A stretch of 34,768 nt of DNA from Nitrospinota bacterium. GTDB lineage: Bacteria > Nitrospinota_A > UBA7883. The stretch's first letter is position 1; each line of letters opens with the position of its first letter. Made by a program: the position numbers and the translations under genes. Positions 26,087 to 34,768 of the stretch are shown here, piece after piece. The stretch is from the NCBI GenBank assembly GCA_016207925.1, contig JACQZB010000075.1, positions 1 through 34,768 on the forward strand, read 5' to 3'. The notes beneath the pieces are model-generated. The model did not search any database and had not been told where the DNA came from. It saw only the letters and a list, made by a program, of their open reading frames with translations.

Positions 26087-26100
26087 ATTATGCGGGCAGT

Positions 26101-28053
26101 ATGTCAACGATGATTGAGGATCAAACGGCGCCCGGTGTTGGCGCGCTTACCGCCATCACCGCGCAACTTGTGGGAAGCGGCGATTTCCATACGCGCTATT
26201 GGGCGGTCAAAAGTCTGCCCAAACTCGCCGGCGCGGCGGCTGTCGATGTTTTATTATCCATCGCGGAAAACGCGGGGGAGGACCCCGACCTGCGGATCGA
26301 GGCGCTCACCGGCTTGGGCGGGATATTGCCGTCCGGGGAAATCGGGCGGATCGCCGCATTCTTGAAAGATCCTGTGCCGGACATGCGCGTGGCCGCCGCG
26401 GCCATTTTGGCCAAGCGCCCGGACGAAGCCACCGTGGAAGCGTTGCTGGAGGTTATCTCCGGGGAGGAGCCGGACGGTTCCGCGGCGAAAGGTGAATGGA
26501 ATTACCAGTGGGACGCGCAGCTTCACGCGCTCAAGGCGTTGGCCGCCATCGGCCCGGCGCGCGCCGTCGCTCCCCTCATCGAATACCATGAACGTGAACA
26601 GTCCCGCGACATGGCGGTATATGTGTTTAAGGCGCTGCTCAAGGCGTCCACGCCCGCGGCGCTTCAATTCTCGCGCGACAAGCTGCGGCGGGGATTGGAA
26701 TGGGAACGCCGTTCCGTCTGCGACGCCGCGCGGGCGGTTCGCGCGACAGAGTTGAATGACGACCTCCGCCTCGCGTTGCTGGATCGCGACCGGGGCGTTC
26801 GCATGGCCGCGGCTGCGGCGGTGGCGGAGAACGAAGGCGCGCGCGCGCACGTCAGCCTATTCCTGCTGCTCAACGATCCAGACGCCGAAGTGCGTGGAAC
26901 GGCCGTGGAAATTCTCGCGCGGCTGGGGGCGCTGGATGGGCATGAAAACCACGTGTCCCTGCTTTTACGCGACCCCGTCCCTTCGGTGCGGGCGGCGGTT
27001 ATAGACGCGCTGGGCGCATGGTCAACACCGGCGATCATCAAGGCGCTGCAAACCGCCGTGCGCGCCGATGAGGATGAAACCGTCGCGGCGCGGGCGGCGA
27101 TACGCCTGGCCGCGCTGGACGCCGGGGGATCGTACGATGTTCTGGCCGGCGTGGCGCGCGACCCTTCGCGCGGCGCGTTGTTGCGCGCCAGGCTGATCGC
27201 GCATATGCGATCCGCGTATCCAGACCGCGCCGAGGCGGCGTTGCTGCCCTGCCTGGACACCGAACCCCGGCAGGTGGCTGTCGCCGCCGCCGCCGCGCTT
27301 ATCCAGATGGGCAGCCAGAAGGCCGCGGATATCCTGATAACCAAGGTGCGCGAAGCGCTTACGCCCTCCGCGCCGGAACCCGGCGAAGGCGAGGCGCAGG
27401 ATGGCGCGTCATCGCCCGATGGCCAGGCCGCCATGATCGGCGGGAAAAAAGCCGTGGGCGGCGCGAGAACCGCCCTGACAACCCAGACGCTGGTGGAATG
27501 CCTTTCAGGCTCCAGCCAGGAGTTGGCGTGCGCCGCCGCGGAGGCTCTGGGCCGCGTGGGCGACCCAACCGCCGGCGGCCCGCTGCGCGAAGCGTTGAAA
27601 AGCGATTCGGCCCAACTGAGGCTGCGCGCGCTGACGGCGTTGCGCGCCCTGGAGGATGCGAAGGCCCTTCCCCTTATCAATGATGTGTTGGCGGAGGATC
27701 CCGATGAAACAGTTCGCGCCGCAGCCGCCGAAGCGCTGTGGCCCGCGGATTCGCCCGATACTGTCGCGCGGCTTATCAGCGGGCTGTCGGACCCTTCGTT
27801 GCTGACGCGCCGCGCGTGCGTGGCGGCCCTGGGCCGCGTCGCCGTGGACCGGAAGCACGTCGCGGCAACCCTGTATTATGTTCTTTTCGATTTTCCCCGG
27901 TTTGGCGAATTGCGCTCCGCCATCCACGAGGCGCTTCGCAATCTCGATCAGAAGCAGACCATTCTGTCGCTCGCCGCTTCCACGCTGAAAAATCCAGAAT
28001 GCCGGAATGAATATTGGGTGGCGCTGGAAACGATAGGGGAATTGCTGGCGTAA
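26101..28053 (+). CDS. HEAT-repeat (PBS-lyase-like) scaffold protein
   Basis: A 650-residue, Ala/Arg/Asp-rich protein made of tandem helical repeats with the recurring DPD..VR..AA.AL pattern of HEAT / PBS-lyase HEAT-like repeats along almost its whole length. Clear units are near residues 90-120, 220-250, 265-300 and 530-570. A low-complexity spacer (about 420-455, Gly/Ala/Pro/Glu) splits the array. No signal peptide and no catalytic motif are visible, so a cytoplasmic binding or scaffold role is likely. No good ribosome site precedes ATG 26101, and a TATTAT at 26086-26091 would start transcription about three bases upstream, so it may be leaderless. It may also be reached by read-through from the idr-type operon. 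A connection to iodate metabolism is unproven. Confidence 0.8.
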   Translation: MSTMIEDQTAPGVGALTAITAQLVGSGDFHTRYWAVKSLPKLAGAAAVDVLLSIAENAGEDPDLRIEALTGLGGILPSGEIGRIAAFLKDPVPDMRVAAAAILAKRPDEATVEALLEVISGEEPDGSAAKGEWNYQWDAQLHALKALAAIGPARAVAPLIEYHEREQSRDMAVYVFKALLKASTPAALQFSRDKLRRGLEWERRSVCDAARAVRATELNDDLRLALLDRDRGVRMAAAAAVAENEGARAHVSLFLLLNDPDAEVRGTAVEILARLGALDGHENHVSLLLRDPVPSVRAAVIDALGAWSTPAIIKALQTAVRADEDETVAARAAIRLAALDAGGSYDVLAGVARDPSRGALLRARLIAHMRSAYPDRAEAALLPCLDTEPRQVAVAAAAALIQMGSQKAADILITKVREALTPSAPEPGEGEAQDGASSPDGQAAMIGGKKAVGGARTALTTQTLVECLSGSSQELACAAAEALGRVGDPTAGGPLREALKSDSAQLRLRALTALRALEDAKALPLINDVLAEDPDETVRAAAAEALWPADSPDTVARLISGLSDPSLLTRRACVAALGRVAVDRKHVAATLYYVLFDFPRFGELRSAIHEALRNLDQKQTILSLAASTLKNPECRNEYWVALETIGELLA

Positions 28054-28099
28054 CGTTTCTGCTTTTACCGCCTTGAGGGAACGCGGCCGCGGCCTCCGG

Positions 28100-29647
28100 T
28101 CATGAGGTGAGCAGTCTTGCGCCATCCTCATGCCGGTCCATGTTGAACACCCTTTCTATTTCCTCCTTCCCGGCCCCGTGGATAATGCCGGTCAGGGCCT
28201 CCACGATGAGTTTCAGGTATTCGGACTGGGCGCGAAGCTGTTCGCTGGCGGCGGCGGACTGCTCCGTCATGGCCGCGTTCGAGTGCGTGATGCCGTCTAT
28301 GCGCACGATGGACGAACTGACGCCGCTTATCTGCTCCGCCTGCTGGTTGGAGGCGTTCGTGATTTCGGTGACCAGTCCCGCCGCTTTCCTGGCGGAATCG
28401 TGAATGGCGTTCAGGACCTGGGACGACCGGTTGGCGGTCTGAAGGCTGGCTTCAGCCGCGTTGATCGCGTTGGTGATCAGCGCCACCGTTTCCTTGGAGG
28501 CGCTGGCGGAACGTTGCGCGAGGTTACGCACCTCCTCGGCCACCACGGCGAACCCCTTGCCGTGCTCCCCCGCCCGGGCCGCTTCCACGGCCGCGTTGAG
28601 CGCCAGAAGGTTCGTCTGGAACGCTATTTCCTCTATCGTTTTTATGATTTTCGATATTTCGCCGGATGCCGCTTTGGTGGAGCGCATCGCGTCCACCATC
28701 TCCTTCATCGCCGCCACGCCGGAGGCGACGCTGCCCATGGTCTCGGCCATGAGCGTGTTGGCGGTGTTGGAATTGCCCGCGTTCTGGCTGGCCATTTCCG
28801 TGATCTCCTTGATGGATCGCGCCGAATCCTCCACCAGGCCGGCCTGCTGGGTGGCGCCCTCCGCCAGTGACTGGCTGGCGGAGGAAATCTCGCCCGACGC
28901 CGACGTGACGTAATCAGCCGACTCGGTTAAATGCGCCGTGACGATGACAAGAGGGCGGCTTATGGAGACGCCGACAATATACGAAGCCGCCAAGATAAAC
29001 GCCGTGATGACGGCCGCCGCGTACAGCATGGCGCTTCTGGCGCCCATGGCGTTATCCCTTGCGCCATTGGCCTCGGCGAGAATCTCTTCCGACGCGGCGG
29101 CGGCGCCCTCCGCTTTGGCCGTGAAGGATGCGAAACGGGATTCAAAATTCTTCAGGGTGGCCGTCATCGCTTCCATCCGTTTGGCGGAGTCCGCCGTATT
29201 CTCCTTCACGCCCTGGACCACCGGAAGGGACACCCCGCTGATCAGGTCCGAGATGCTTTCAAGCCCCGCCTGGTAGTCCTTGGCCTTCAGCCCCTGTTTT
29301 TGCGAGAGCGTGGCGATGTTCCCGGCTATCTCGTTGATGACCGATTCCAGCGCCGCCATGTCGTCCCGGTTGGCGGTGATGGACGGCAGCAGCTTTAGCT
29401 CCACCGTTTCGACGATGGATTTGGTGTCCCCGGATACCTTGTCCATCCTTCCGGAAACGTCCTGCATCCCGGCGGCGACGGCGGCGGCTTTCTGGGTGAC
29501 CGAATCCGTGGCGGCGGAGATGTGGTTGAACCCCCTCCACGCCAAAAGAATAATCACGATCATCGAGATGATGGAGAGGCTAAAACCGGCGAGCAGCAGT
29601 TTTTTGATACCCTGCCTGGCCAGATGGATTACCATTGACTCAATCAT
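28100..29647 (-). CDS. Methyl-accepting chemotaxis protein
   Basis: A 515-residue inner-membrane chemoreceptor. It has TM1 at about 16-38, a small periplasmic helical domain (about 40-205) without recognisable Cache or PAS motifs, TM2 at about 207-228, a short HAMP-like linker, and the cytoplasmic coiled-coil signalling domain. The highly conserved hairpin tip is present ([21 protein letters not shown]). No CheR/CheB-tethering pentapeptide ends the chain (it ends ARLLTS). ATG 29647 has AGGAG upstream and begins just before TM1; the longer frame upstream has no support. The ligand is unknown. It lies 124 bp after a histidine kinase on the same strand, so a shared transcript is possible. Confidence 0.9.
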   Translation of the reverse strand: MIESMVIHLARQGIKKLLLAGFSLSIISMIVIILLAWRGFNHISAATDSVTQKAAAVAAGMQDVSGRMDKVSGDTKSIVETVELKLLPSITANRDDMAALESVINEIAGNIATLSQKQGLKAKDYQAGLESISDLISGVSLPVVQGVKENTADSAKRMEAMTATLKNFESRFASFTAKAEGAAAASEEILAEANGARDNAMGARSAMLYAAAVITAFILAASYIVGVSISRPLVIVTAHLTESADYVTSASGEISSASQSLAEGATQQAGLVEDSARSIKEITEMASQNAGNSNTANTLMAETMGSVASGVAAMKEMVDAMRSTKAASGEISKIIKTIEEIAFQTNLLALNAAVEAARAGEHGKGFAVVAEEVRNLAQRSASASKETVALITNAINAAEASLQTANRSSQVLNAIHDSARKAAGLVTEITNASNQQAEQISGVSSSIVRIDGITHSNAAMTEQSAAASEQLRAQSEYLKLIVEALTGIIHGAGKEEIERVFNMDRHEDGARLLTS

Positions 29648-29771
29648 CCTTCCACTCCTATTCGCATATGGTTGCCGCGGATATCGAAAACACGCCGTAA
29701 GAAGGCGCCCGTACCTGCCCAAACCGGGTGGGAGCCGCCCTTGCGACAAGAGGGAGCGGCAAGCCGCGCCA

Positions 29772-31583
29772 CTAGTCCATGCCACGTTCCCGCGCCGGGA
29801 TGACCGGCTCTGCCGCGGGCAGAGTGAAACTGACCCGCGTGCCTTTATCCAGTTCAGACGCCACCGTTATTACGCCGCCGAGGCGTTCAATGATCTCCTT
29901 GCAATACTGCATCCCCAAACCGAAGCCTTTCTCGCCCGCGGTGCCCTTGGTGGAGGATTTGAGCGAAAGATCGAACAGCGCCTCCGCCTGCGCCGCGCTC
30001 ATACCCGTCCCCTGATCCTCGACGGTTAGCGCAACCGCTCCGTCGCCCATTTCAGCCGACATGCGGATGACGCCTCCCGTGGAGAACTTGATTCCATTGG
30101 AGAGCAGGTTGCAGAACACCTGTTGGAGTTTCAGCTCGTCGGCCCAAATATTCACGATGCCCGGAATGGCGTTGACGATGGTGATTCCCTTGGCCGCCGC
30201 CAGCGGCTCAAGCGCCGTCCGCGCCGTTTCCGCCACGCTCCAGACATGAACCCTGGTCATGCGTACCGCGTCATGCCCCAGGTTCACCAGCGACAGGTCC
30301 AGCAAGGAATCAATAAAGCCGATCATGTTGCGCGCGATGGCGCCGGCCCTGCCCACGATCTGGCGCTGGTTCTCCGGCATATCCGCCGGACGGATGAGAA
30401 TCTGATCCAGCAGCGTGATGACGGAGCCAAGGGGCGCGCGCAGGTCATGGCTTAGAATGGCGATGAACCGGTCCTTGATCTGGTTCATCTTTTGTAGTTG
30501 CGTATGCTGGTCTTCCAGAAGCGCGTTCTTCTGCTCCAGCAGGGGGATAAGTTCGCTTTCGCGTATGCTCCGGATGATCCACAGCGCCATGCCCAGCGGG
30601 ATCATGAGCGCCACCGCGAAAAGCATCGTGACCGCGCGCCGCAACACCACAAGTTGCGCTTCGCGTATGCCGGGGGTTATGCGGTCAATGATCGTCCAGC
30701 GCGCGGCGCCCGAAAGCATGATGGGGCGCGAGACATAGCCGATGCCGTCAACAATGAGCATCGTTTCAAGCCCATTGAGGGCGCGGAAGGCCGCCGCCGT
30801 GTAATCATGTATGAAACCGGGGGACTCCGCGAGCGTGTCCGGCTCCGGCAGCCCCGTTTCGCGCGCGCGTTCCATGGCAAAATCGCGGCTCCAGCGCTTC
30901 GCCGGGTCGGGATGGTAAATGTAGTATCCGTCGGGATCAATGATCATCATAGACGATGACGCGGCCAATTCCGTGAAGTCCAGCAGGCCGCTGGCGTTCA
31001 CGTTGATGATGACAATTCCGCGCGACTGGTTATGCGGCCCGCGCATGGCCGTCGCCAGCCTGATGACCGGCACAAACGGACGCTCAATCCGTCCGTTTTC
31101 CACGTTCAAATCCAACTGGCTTATGAACACTTCGCCCGGAGGAAGGCTTACGGTGTCGGCGAAATAGTAGCGGTCCGCCTTGTTCTGCAGTTTCTCGCTG
31201 GGGACGAGGCGCGCTTGACCGGCGATCATGTCAACGCGCGCCGTTTCCATCCCCCTTTCGTCAATATACCGGATCTGCTGGTAGTAACGCTTCGTCCGCG
31301 CCATGAGCAGGAAGCGTTCCTGCGCCTCGCGCAACGATTCGGGGGAGGAAGAGGCGAGATACTCGCGCAGCGCCGGATCATTCGCCAGCAGCATCAGGTC
31401 CTGCCCCGCCGATGATATGAAGTCGCTGAAGCGCTGGCTGATCAAGCGCGCCAGGTGGCCGCGCTCCCCCATGGTGATCCGCGTGTGCTCCTGGACGAAG
31501 CTTTCGTTCAGCCATACTCCCAGAACCAAGAGGATGACCAACTCCGCCGCGAGGACTATGTAGAGCTTTTTCACGATGGCCAA
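29772..31583 (-). CDS. Cache-domain sensor histidine kinase
   Basis: A 603-residue membrane kinase. It has TM1 (7-26), a large periplasmic double-Cache-like sensor domain (about 30-310, with [14 protein letters not shown] and [17 protein letters not shown]), TM2 (315-338), a short coiled coil, a HisKA domain with SHDLRAP (His379), and a catalytic ATPase domain. The ATPase domain has an N-box ([10 protein letters not shown], 492-501), G1 DQGTGM (523-528) and G2 GFGLGM (553-558). It autophosphorylates and passes phosphate to a response regulator that is not adjacent. The first codon is TTG 31583; GTG 31574, giving MKKLYIVL, is an equally good start, and neither has a ribosome site. The periplasmic sensor suggests it detects a small external molecule. 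Confidence 0.88.
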   Translation of the reverse strand: MAIVKKLYIVLAAELVILLVLGVWLNESFVQEHTRITMGERGHLARLISQRFSDFISSAGQDLMLLANDPALREYLASSSPESLREAQERFLLMARTKRYYQQIRYIDERGMETARVDMIAGQARLVPSEKLQNKADRYYFADTVSLPPGEVFISQLDLNVENGRIERPFVPVIRLATAMRGPHNQSRGIVIINVNASGLLDFTELAASSSMMIIDPDGYYIYHPDPAKRWSRDFAMERARETGLPEPDTLAESPGFIHDYTAAAFRALNGLETMLIVDGIGYVSRPIMLSGAARWTIIDRITPGIREAQLVVLRRAVTMLFAVALMIPLGMALWIIRSIRESELIPLLEQKNALLEDQHTQLQKMNQIKDRFIAILSHDLRAPLGSVITLLDQILIRPADMPENQRQIVGRAGAIARNMIGFIDSLLDLSLVNLGHDAVRMTRVHVWSVAETARTALEPLAAAKGITIVNAIPGIVNIWADELKLQQVFCNLLSNGIKFSTGGVIRMSAEMGDGAVALTVEDQGTGMSAAQAEALFDLSLKSSTKGTAGEKGFGLGMQYCKEIIERLGGVITVASELDKGTRVSFTLPAAEPVIPARERGMD

Positions 31584-31641
31584 ACGCGATGATGCGCGTT
31601 ATTCGGGTACCCCCACGGCGCCAAGCCCCCAGGCCGGCGCC

Positions 31642-31681
31642 AAAAAAAAGCGCCCCCCGTCCCTCCGCGGACGGGGGGCGC
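31642..31681 (-). terminator. Strong intrinsic terminator of the porin gene
   Basis: On the - strand a 13-bp perfect GC-rich stem (GCGCCCCCCGTCC and its complement, six-base loop) is followed by eight T (31649-31642). It begins 13 bp past the porin stop codon. Confidence 0.96.
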
Positions 31682-31693
31682 ATGAAACCTTGA

Positions 31694-32794
31694 TCAGAAG
31701 CCCACGTTGAAATTCACCTGGATGCGGCTGACATCCCGGCCCTTGCCCGTCAACACGTAACCGGGTGTGGTGGAATTGCCTTTGTCATCCTTCGGGAAGG
31801 AAAGGCTGTCCCGCTTTGTGCTCTGGGCGTAGTAGCGGATATCCCAGGACACCGCGTCCAGCAGCTTCGGCGGATTCACCTGCAGGTGGAAACCCGTGAA
31901 GTTGGAGGAGTACGGGAAGTTGTCCTGCGCCAAGGCGCCAAACAGAGGCATGGCCGCGTAGCCCGCGTCCCAATAGTAAGCGGCCAGACCAAAGCCGGCC
32001 ACATTCGCCTTCGCGTAGCCGACGAAGGCCGACTTGTCCTCCGACTCCACGGTCGCGTCGCCGGAGTAGCTGGCGGCGCCGCCGCCAATCGTCACGCCGG
32101 CGTCCTTGAGGCCGATTTCCGCTACGCCGTGATAGATGGAGTGGTTGGAGTTCGGGTCCATGGACTTCATGGTGAAGATTTGGCCGCCGCCCGCCACTTT
32201 CCAGGCCACGTCACCCTTGCCGGCGACAATGACCTGGGCTATCAGGTCGGTGTCATCGTCCCAGCCGACCCAGTTGCGCTCCGTGACCATGGCCCGGGCG
32301 AGGATACCGGTCACCTTCACGTCATCCGATCCGCCGGACACCGCCAAGCCGATGCCTTCGGGCGAAACGTCGTCGTCCCACACGAATTCTGCGGGATTGA
32401 ACATGGGATTGGTCCATTTGCCCAAGAGGAGCGTGGCCGGGCCGCCGCTTAATTGAAGGTATGCCTGATCGAGGCCGAACGCGGCCAATGAAGCGGCGTT
32501 AGCCGTCTCCAGGTTGCGGTGCGGCGACTGAATGCTGTCGGCGCCCGTGGACAAGCGGATGCCCGCGGTCACGCTGTCGTTGGCCTTGTACTTCGCGCCA
32601 AGACGGGCACGGACACGGTCACGGGTCCTATCGTCCTTTTTCGTGCTGTCCGTGTCATACTCCGCGCGGTACCGCATGTCGCCGAACAGGGAAACCCCGT
32701 CTCCCAAATCCTTCGCCTCGGCCATGGGGGCCAAGGTGGCCATGCCGAAAAGCATGGCCAAAAACGCTGTTAAAAATCTGCTTGTCCTCATCAT
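31694..32794 (-). CDS. Outer-membrane beta-barrel porin
   Basis: A 366-residue protein with a signal peptide (about 1-26, ending AEA-KD). The mature chain has alternating hydrophobic and polar beta strands (for example LFGDMRYRAEYD and QVIVAGKGDVAWKVAGG) and ends in Phe (VNFNVGF), the outer-membrane insertion signature. Length and pattern fit a 16-stranded porin of the type annotated as hypothetical porin in Nitrospira- and delta-type genomes. It would let small solutes or anions cross the outer membrane. The start at ATG 32794 (or 32791) is set by AGGAGG about nine bases upstream. It is a single-gene unit with its own terminator; the region upstream contains a perfect inverted repeat. Confidence 0.85.
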   Translation of the reverse strand: MMRTSRFLTAFLAMLFGMATLAPMAEAKDLGDGVSLFGDMRYRAEYDTDSTKKDDRTRDRVRARLGAKYKANDSVTAGIRLSTGADSIQSPHRNLETANAASLAAFGLDQAYLQLSGGPATLLLGKWTNPMFNPAEFVWDDDVSPEGIGLAVSGGSDDVKVTGILARAMVTERNWVGWDDDTDLIAQVIVAGKGDVAWKVAGGGQIFTMKSMDPNSNHSIYHGVAEIGLKDAGVTIGGGAASYSGDATVESEDKSAFVGYAKANVAGFGLAAYYWDAGYAAMPLFGALAQDNFPYSSNFTGFHLQVNPPKLLDAVSWDIRYYAQSTKRDSLSFPKDDKGNSTTPGYVLTGKGRDVSRIQVNFNVGF

Positions 32795-32840
32795 ACGTAT
32801 AAGCCTCCTCAAAAAACGTGTTGAATTGAAAGCCAACCTG

Positions 32841-32855
32841 GCAGGATTGTTTCCA
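32841..32855 (-). promoter_or_regulatory. Candidate sigma54-type (-24/-12) promoter of the porin gene
   Basis: On the - strand TGGAAACAATCCTGC has GG and GC separated by exactly 10 bp. The -24 box (TGGAAA versus TGGCAC) and the -12 box (CTGC versus TTGC) each deviate somewhat. Transcription would start near 32830, giving a leader of about 36 bases, and the inverted repeat would lie at roughly -120 to -160. Confidence 0.3.
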
Positions 32856-32949
32856 GCCAAGGTAAGAAACTTGCCGTTCCCGCAGTTTAGACCACCGCAG
32901 TTTCCCCGCTCCCCTGTTTCCCGAAATTCTGCGTATAGGTGAACAACTC

Positions 32950-32990
32950 AAACTTTCCAGCCACCGTTGGCAATGGAATCTGGAAAGTTT
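32950..32990. repeat. 11-bp perfect inverted repeat upstream of the porin (possible activator site)
   Basis: AAACTTTCCAG (32950-32960) and CTGGAAAGTTT (32980-32990) are exact inverted copies separated by 19 bp, so the arms are centred 30 bp apart, about three helical turns. There is no T-run on either side. Position and symmetry fit a binding site for a dimeric activator, most simply the NtrC-type regulator encoded next to it. A regulator-gene transcript-end structure is the alternative. Confidence 0.55.
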
Positions 32991-33186
32991 CTTTCTTCCA
33001 ATGCGATTTCCTGGACAGAAATCATCCATCCCCTTGTACAAATCCCCTTGAACATGCGACGGTTGCGCGCGCCGCGCGTTCTTGGAGCATGGTCAAAGCA
33101 TGAACAATGCCTTTTGGTTAAGGTGTTCTTAACCATCATGGACGCAGAAGCGGCGGGGGAGGAAGAGGTGAGAATGTCGAGGCGGG

Positions 33187-34551
33187 TTAATCCTGCGTTA
33201 TTTTACGCAGTTTCTCCCGCAAGGTGACGCGGGAGATGCCCAGATGGCGTGCGGTTTCGGATTTATTGCCCCCGAAATGGGCCATGGCGCTTTTGATGTA
33301 ACTTAGCTCAAGCTGCTCAATGGGTATCCAGCGGTTGTAGATCGAGAATACGGGGCGCTGGAAGCTTTCATCGTTGGACTGGGCGAACTCCAGCGAAAGA
33401 TCCTGCCGTGTAATGCGGTCGCTTTTGGTGAGGATACAGGCCCGCTCGACGACGTTCTTCAATTCGCGGATGTTGCCGGGCCAAGAGTATTCCTTGAGGT
33501 ACTCAACCGCGTCGTTCGAGATGTCCTTAATGTCCTTTTTGATGTTATCACGGGCGTTTTGCAGGAAATGCCGCGCCAGCAGCGGAATGTCATCCACCCG
33601 CTCCTTTAAGGAGGGCAGGTTGATAGTAAACACGTTAAGCCGGTACAACAGGTCGGAACGGAAGGAACCATCCCATATTTTCTGTTGCAGGCTTTTGTTG
33701 GTCGCTGAAATAACACGGACATCTATCGGGATGTCCTTGGTTCCCCCGACTTTGTGCAAGGTTTTGGATTCCAGCACGCGCAATAACTTGGGTTGAAGGG
33801 GCAGGTTGAGGTCGCCGATTTCATCCAGAAATATTGTGCCGTTGTTGGCAAGTTCAAAGATGCCTTTTTTCGACTGCTTGGCGTCCGTAAACGAACCCTT
33901 TTCGTGCCCAAACAACTCTGACTCCAGCAACTGTTCAGGAATGGCGGAGCAGTTGATCCGCAACAGGGGGTTTTCCCGCCGGGGCGAAAGGTTATGGATC
34001 GCGTCGGCGACAAGTTCCTTGCCGGTGCCGCTTTCGCCAAGGATAAGCACAGGCACCGTATCCGCCAGCGCGACCTGTTGTATCTGCTCCTGCACCCGCT
34101 TGATGGCGTCGCTCTGGCCGATCATGCCCAGCGAGTGGCGCGTCATGCTGCGTTCGTATTGCAGGGATTGCACGGCGGAACGCAACCGCCTCATCTCAAA
34201 GGCCTTGTCAACAATCAGGCGCAGTTCGTCAAGCTCGAAGGGTTTGTTTATGTAATCAAAAGCGCCGTCTTTCATGGCGGACACGGCGGCTTTGACCTCC
34301 GGATAGGCGGTCATAAATATGCACAAGGGCCGGTCGTCCATCTCCCTGGTTTTGTCCCAAAAGGAAAGCCCCGTCATATCAGGGAGATTCATGTCCAGCA
34401 GCATGACATCAATTTTTTGGGAGCGTAGCGTGTCAAACCCGCTCTGGCAAGTTGATGACTCGAAAGTGGTTATCCCCTGGTTGCGGAAAATCTCCACCAA
34501 GGTTTCCCGCATGGTATTGTCATCTTCAACGATCAGCAAGTTGCCGTTCAT
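33187..34551 (-). CDS. NtrC-family sigma54-dependent response regulator
   Basis: A 454-residue regulator. It has a receiver domain (1-120, phosphoacceptor Asp53 in LLDMNLPD and Lys103 in NKPF), a sigma54-activating AAA+ ATPase (about 143-375) with Walker A GESGTGKE (172-179) and Walker B TIFLDE (239-244), and a Fis-type DNA-binding helix-turn-helix at the end (SETARHLGISRVTLREKL). The sigma54-contact loop reads GSFTDA (219-224) in place of GAFTGA, a variant also found in other NtrC-like proteins. ATG 34551 starts the receiver domain properly and overlaps the upstream kinase by 26 bp; ATG 34569 is an alternative; neither has a ribosome site. It is likely coupled to, and phosphorylated by, the overlapping kinase. 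Confidence 0.93.
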   Translation of the reverse strand: MNGNLLIVEDDNTMRETLVEIFRNQGITTFESSTCQSGFDTLRSQKIDVMLLDMNLPDMTGLSFWDKTREMDDRPLCIFMTAYPEVKAAVSAMKDGAFDYINKPFELDELRLIVDKAFEMRRLRSAVQSLQYERSMTRHSLGMIGQSDAIKRVQEQIQQVALADTVPVLILGESGTGKELVADAIHNLSPRRENPLLRINCSAIPEQLLESELFGHEKGSFTDAKQSKKGIFELANNGTIFLDEIGDLNLPLQPKLLRVLESKTLHKVGGTKDIPIDVRVISATNKSLQQKIWDGSFRSDLLYRLNVFTINLPSLKERVDDIPLLARHFLQNARDNIKKDIKDISNDAVEYLKEYSWPGNIRELKNVVERACILTKSDRITRQDLSLEFAQSNDESFQRPVFSIYNRWIPIEQLELSYIKSAMAHFGGNKSETARHLGISRVTLREKLRKITQD

Positions 34552-34768
34552 GTGACTGCGATTGGGCATATCTGGGTAAATAAATTTTAAAAGCCGTACC
34601 TTTCCCGGTTTCACTGTAAACATGGATTGTGCCCCCATGCTTATCAATAATACGGCTGGCGATTGACAGTCCAAGACCCGTGCCATTTTGCTTGGTTGAG
34701 AAAAATGGATCGAATAATTTCGGCATCGCCTCGTCAGGAACCCCATGACCGTTGTCGCAAATGCACAA
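34526..34768 (-). CDS. Sensor histidine kinase, C-terminal part (cut by window edge)
   Basis: The last 80 or so residues of a histidine kinase ATPase domain: G1 DNGHGVP, F-box FDPFFSTK and G2 GTGLGLSIASRIIDKHGG, then the end strand TAFKIYLP. The features resemble NtrB/ZraS-type kinases that pair with NtrC-type regulators. The N-terminal sensor and the phospho-accepting His lie beyond the window. It overlaps the start of the regulator gene by 26 bp. Confidence 0.9.
   Translation of the reverse strand: MCICDNGHGVPDEAMPKLFDPFFSTKQNGTGLGLSIASRIIDKHGGTIHVYSETGKGTAFKIYLPRYAQSQSHERQLADR

Larger units (their letters stand above)
32795..33186 (-). promoter_or_regulatory. Upstream region of the porin gene
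   Basis: A 392-bp gene-free, comparatively AT-rich region between the NtrC-type regulator and the porin, both on the - strand. It contains the porin ribosome site, a possible -24/-12 element and an 11-bp perfect inverted repeat, listed separately. No terminator with a T-run is seen after the regulator gene. Confidence 0.5.

Noticed and set aside
33187..34551. Loss of sigma54 activation because the GAFTGA loop reads GSFTDA
   Set aside because: Ser at position two and Asp at position five both occur in other functional-looking NtrC-like regulators, so the change alone does not show loss of function.

Overview
The window (34,768 bp, high GC) looks like chromosome of a Gram-negative, respiratory, probably chemolithotrophic or anaerobically respiring bacterium outside the best-studied proteobacteria. 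The signs are an outer-membrane porin, many periplasmic c-type cytochromes, NtrC-type regulation, an HrcA/CIRCE-controlled groESL operon, and large 'bd-like' oxidase proteins of the type known from Nitrospira and related nitrite oxidisers. A Nitrospirota/Nitrospinota/deltaproteobacterial-grade lineage is my guess; the sequence does not fix the taxon. No rRNA, tRNA, CRISPR array, transposase or integrase was seen.

Layout. (1) 1-5594, + strand: the 3' part of a polyprenyl glycosylphosphotransferase, a small cytochrome c'-like protein, an M48 peptidase with TPRs, groES-groEL behind a sigma70 promoter with a perfect CIRCE operator, and a small membrane protein. (2) 17935 down to 5943, - strand: one tightly packed, apparently single operon of about 12 kb. 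It contains two tandem paralogous copies of a four-gene module: CydA-like membrane protein, di-haem cytochrome c, membrane-anchored mono-haem cytochrome c, and di-haem cytochrome c fused to an ethylbenzene-dehydrogenase-type haem domain. A cupredoxin-like protein lies between the copies, and two very small single-TM ORFs lie at the head. (3) 18307-19977: a second cupredoxin-like protein (+), a 39-aa single-TM ORF (-) and a membrane-anchored HmuY-like protein (+). (4) 20335-26036, + strand: two di-haem cytochrome c peroxidases, a Tat-exported Rieske protein and a 922-aa molybdopterin oxidoreductase of the arsenite-oxidase family. This four-gene set is the composition of the iodate reductase operon (idrABP1P2), here in the order P-P-B-A, and it ends in a strong terminator. 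A 650-aa HEAT-repeat protein follows. (5) 28100-34768, - strand: a methyl-accepting chemotaxis protein, a Cache-domain histidine kinase, a porin, and an NtrC-type response regulator overlapping the 3' end of its partner kinase.

How they may work together. The Idr-type enzyme would reduce a periplasmic oxyanion (iodate is the best candidate), with the two peroxidases removing peroxide made in the process. The duplicated cytochrome/bd-like modules would supply, or compete for, electrons in the same periplasm. The HmuY-like protein, the cupredoxin-like proteins and the small membrane proteins look like accessory or assembly factors. The porin and the two-component genes may provide anion entry and control. 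The most interesting parts are the duplicated bd-like module with its uncharted small ORFs, and its proximity to an Idr-type cluster with reversed gene order.
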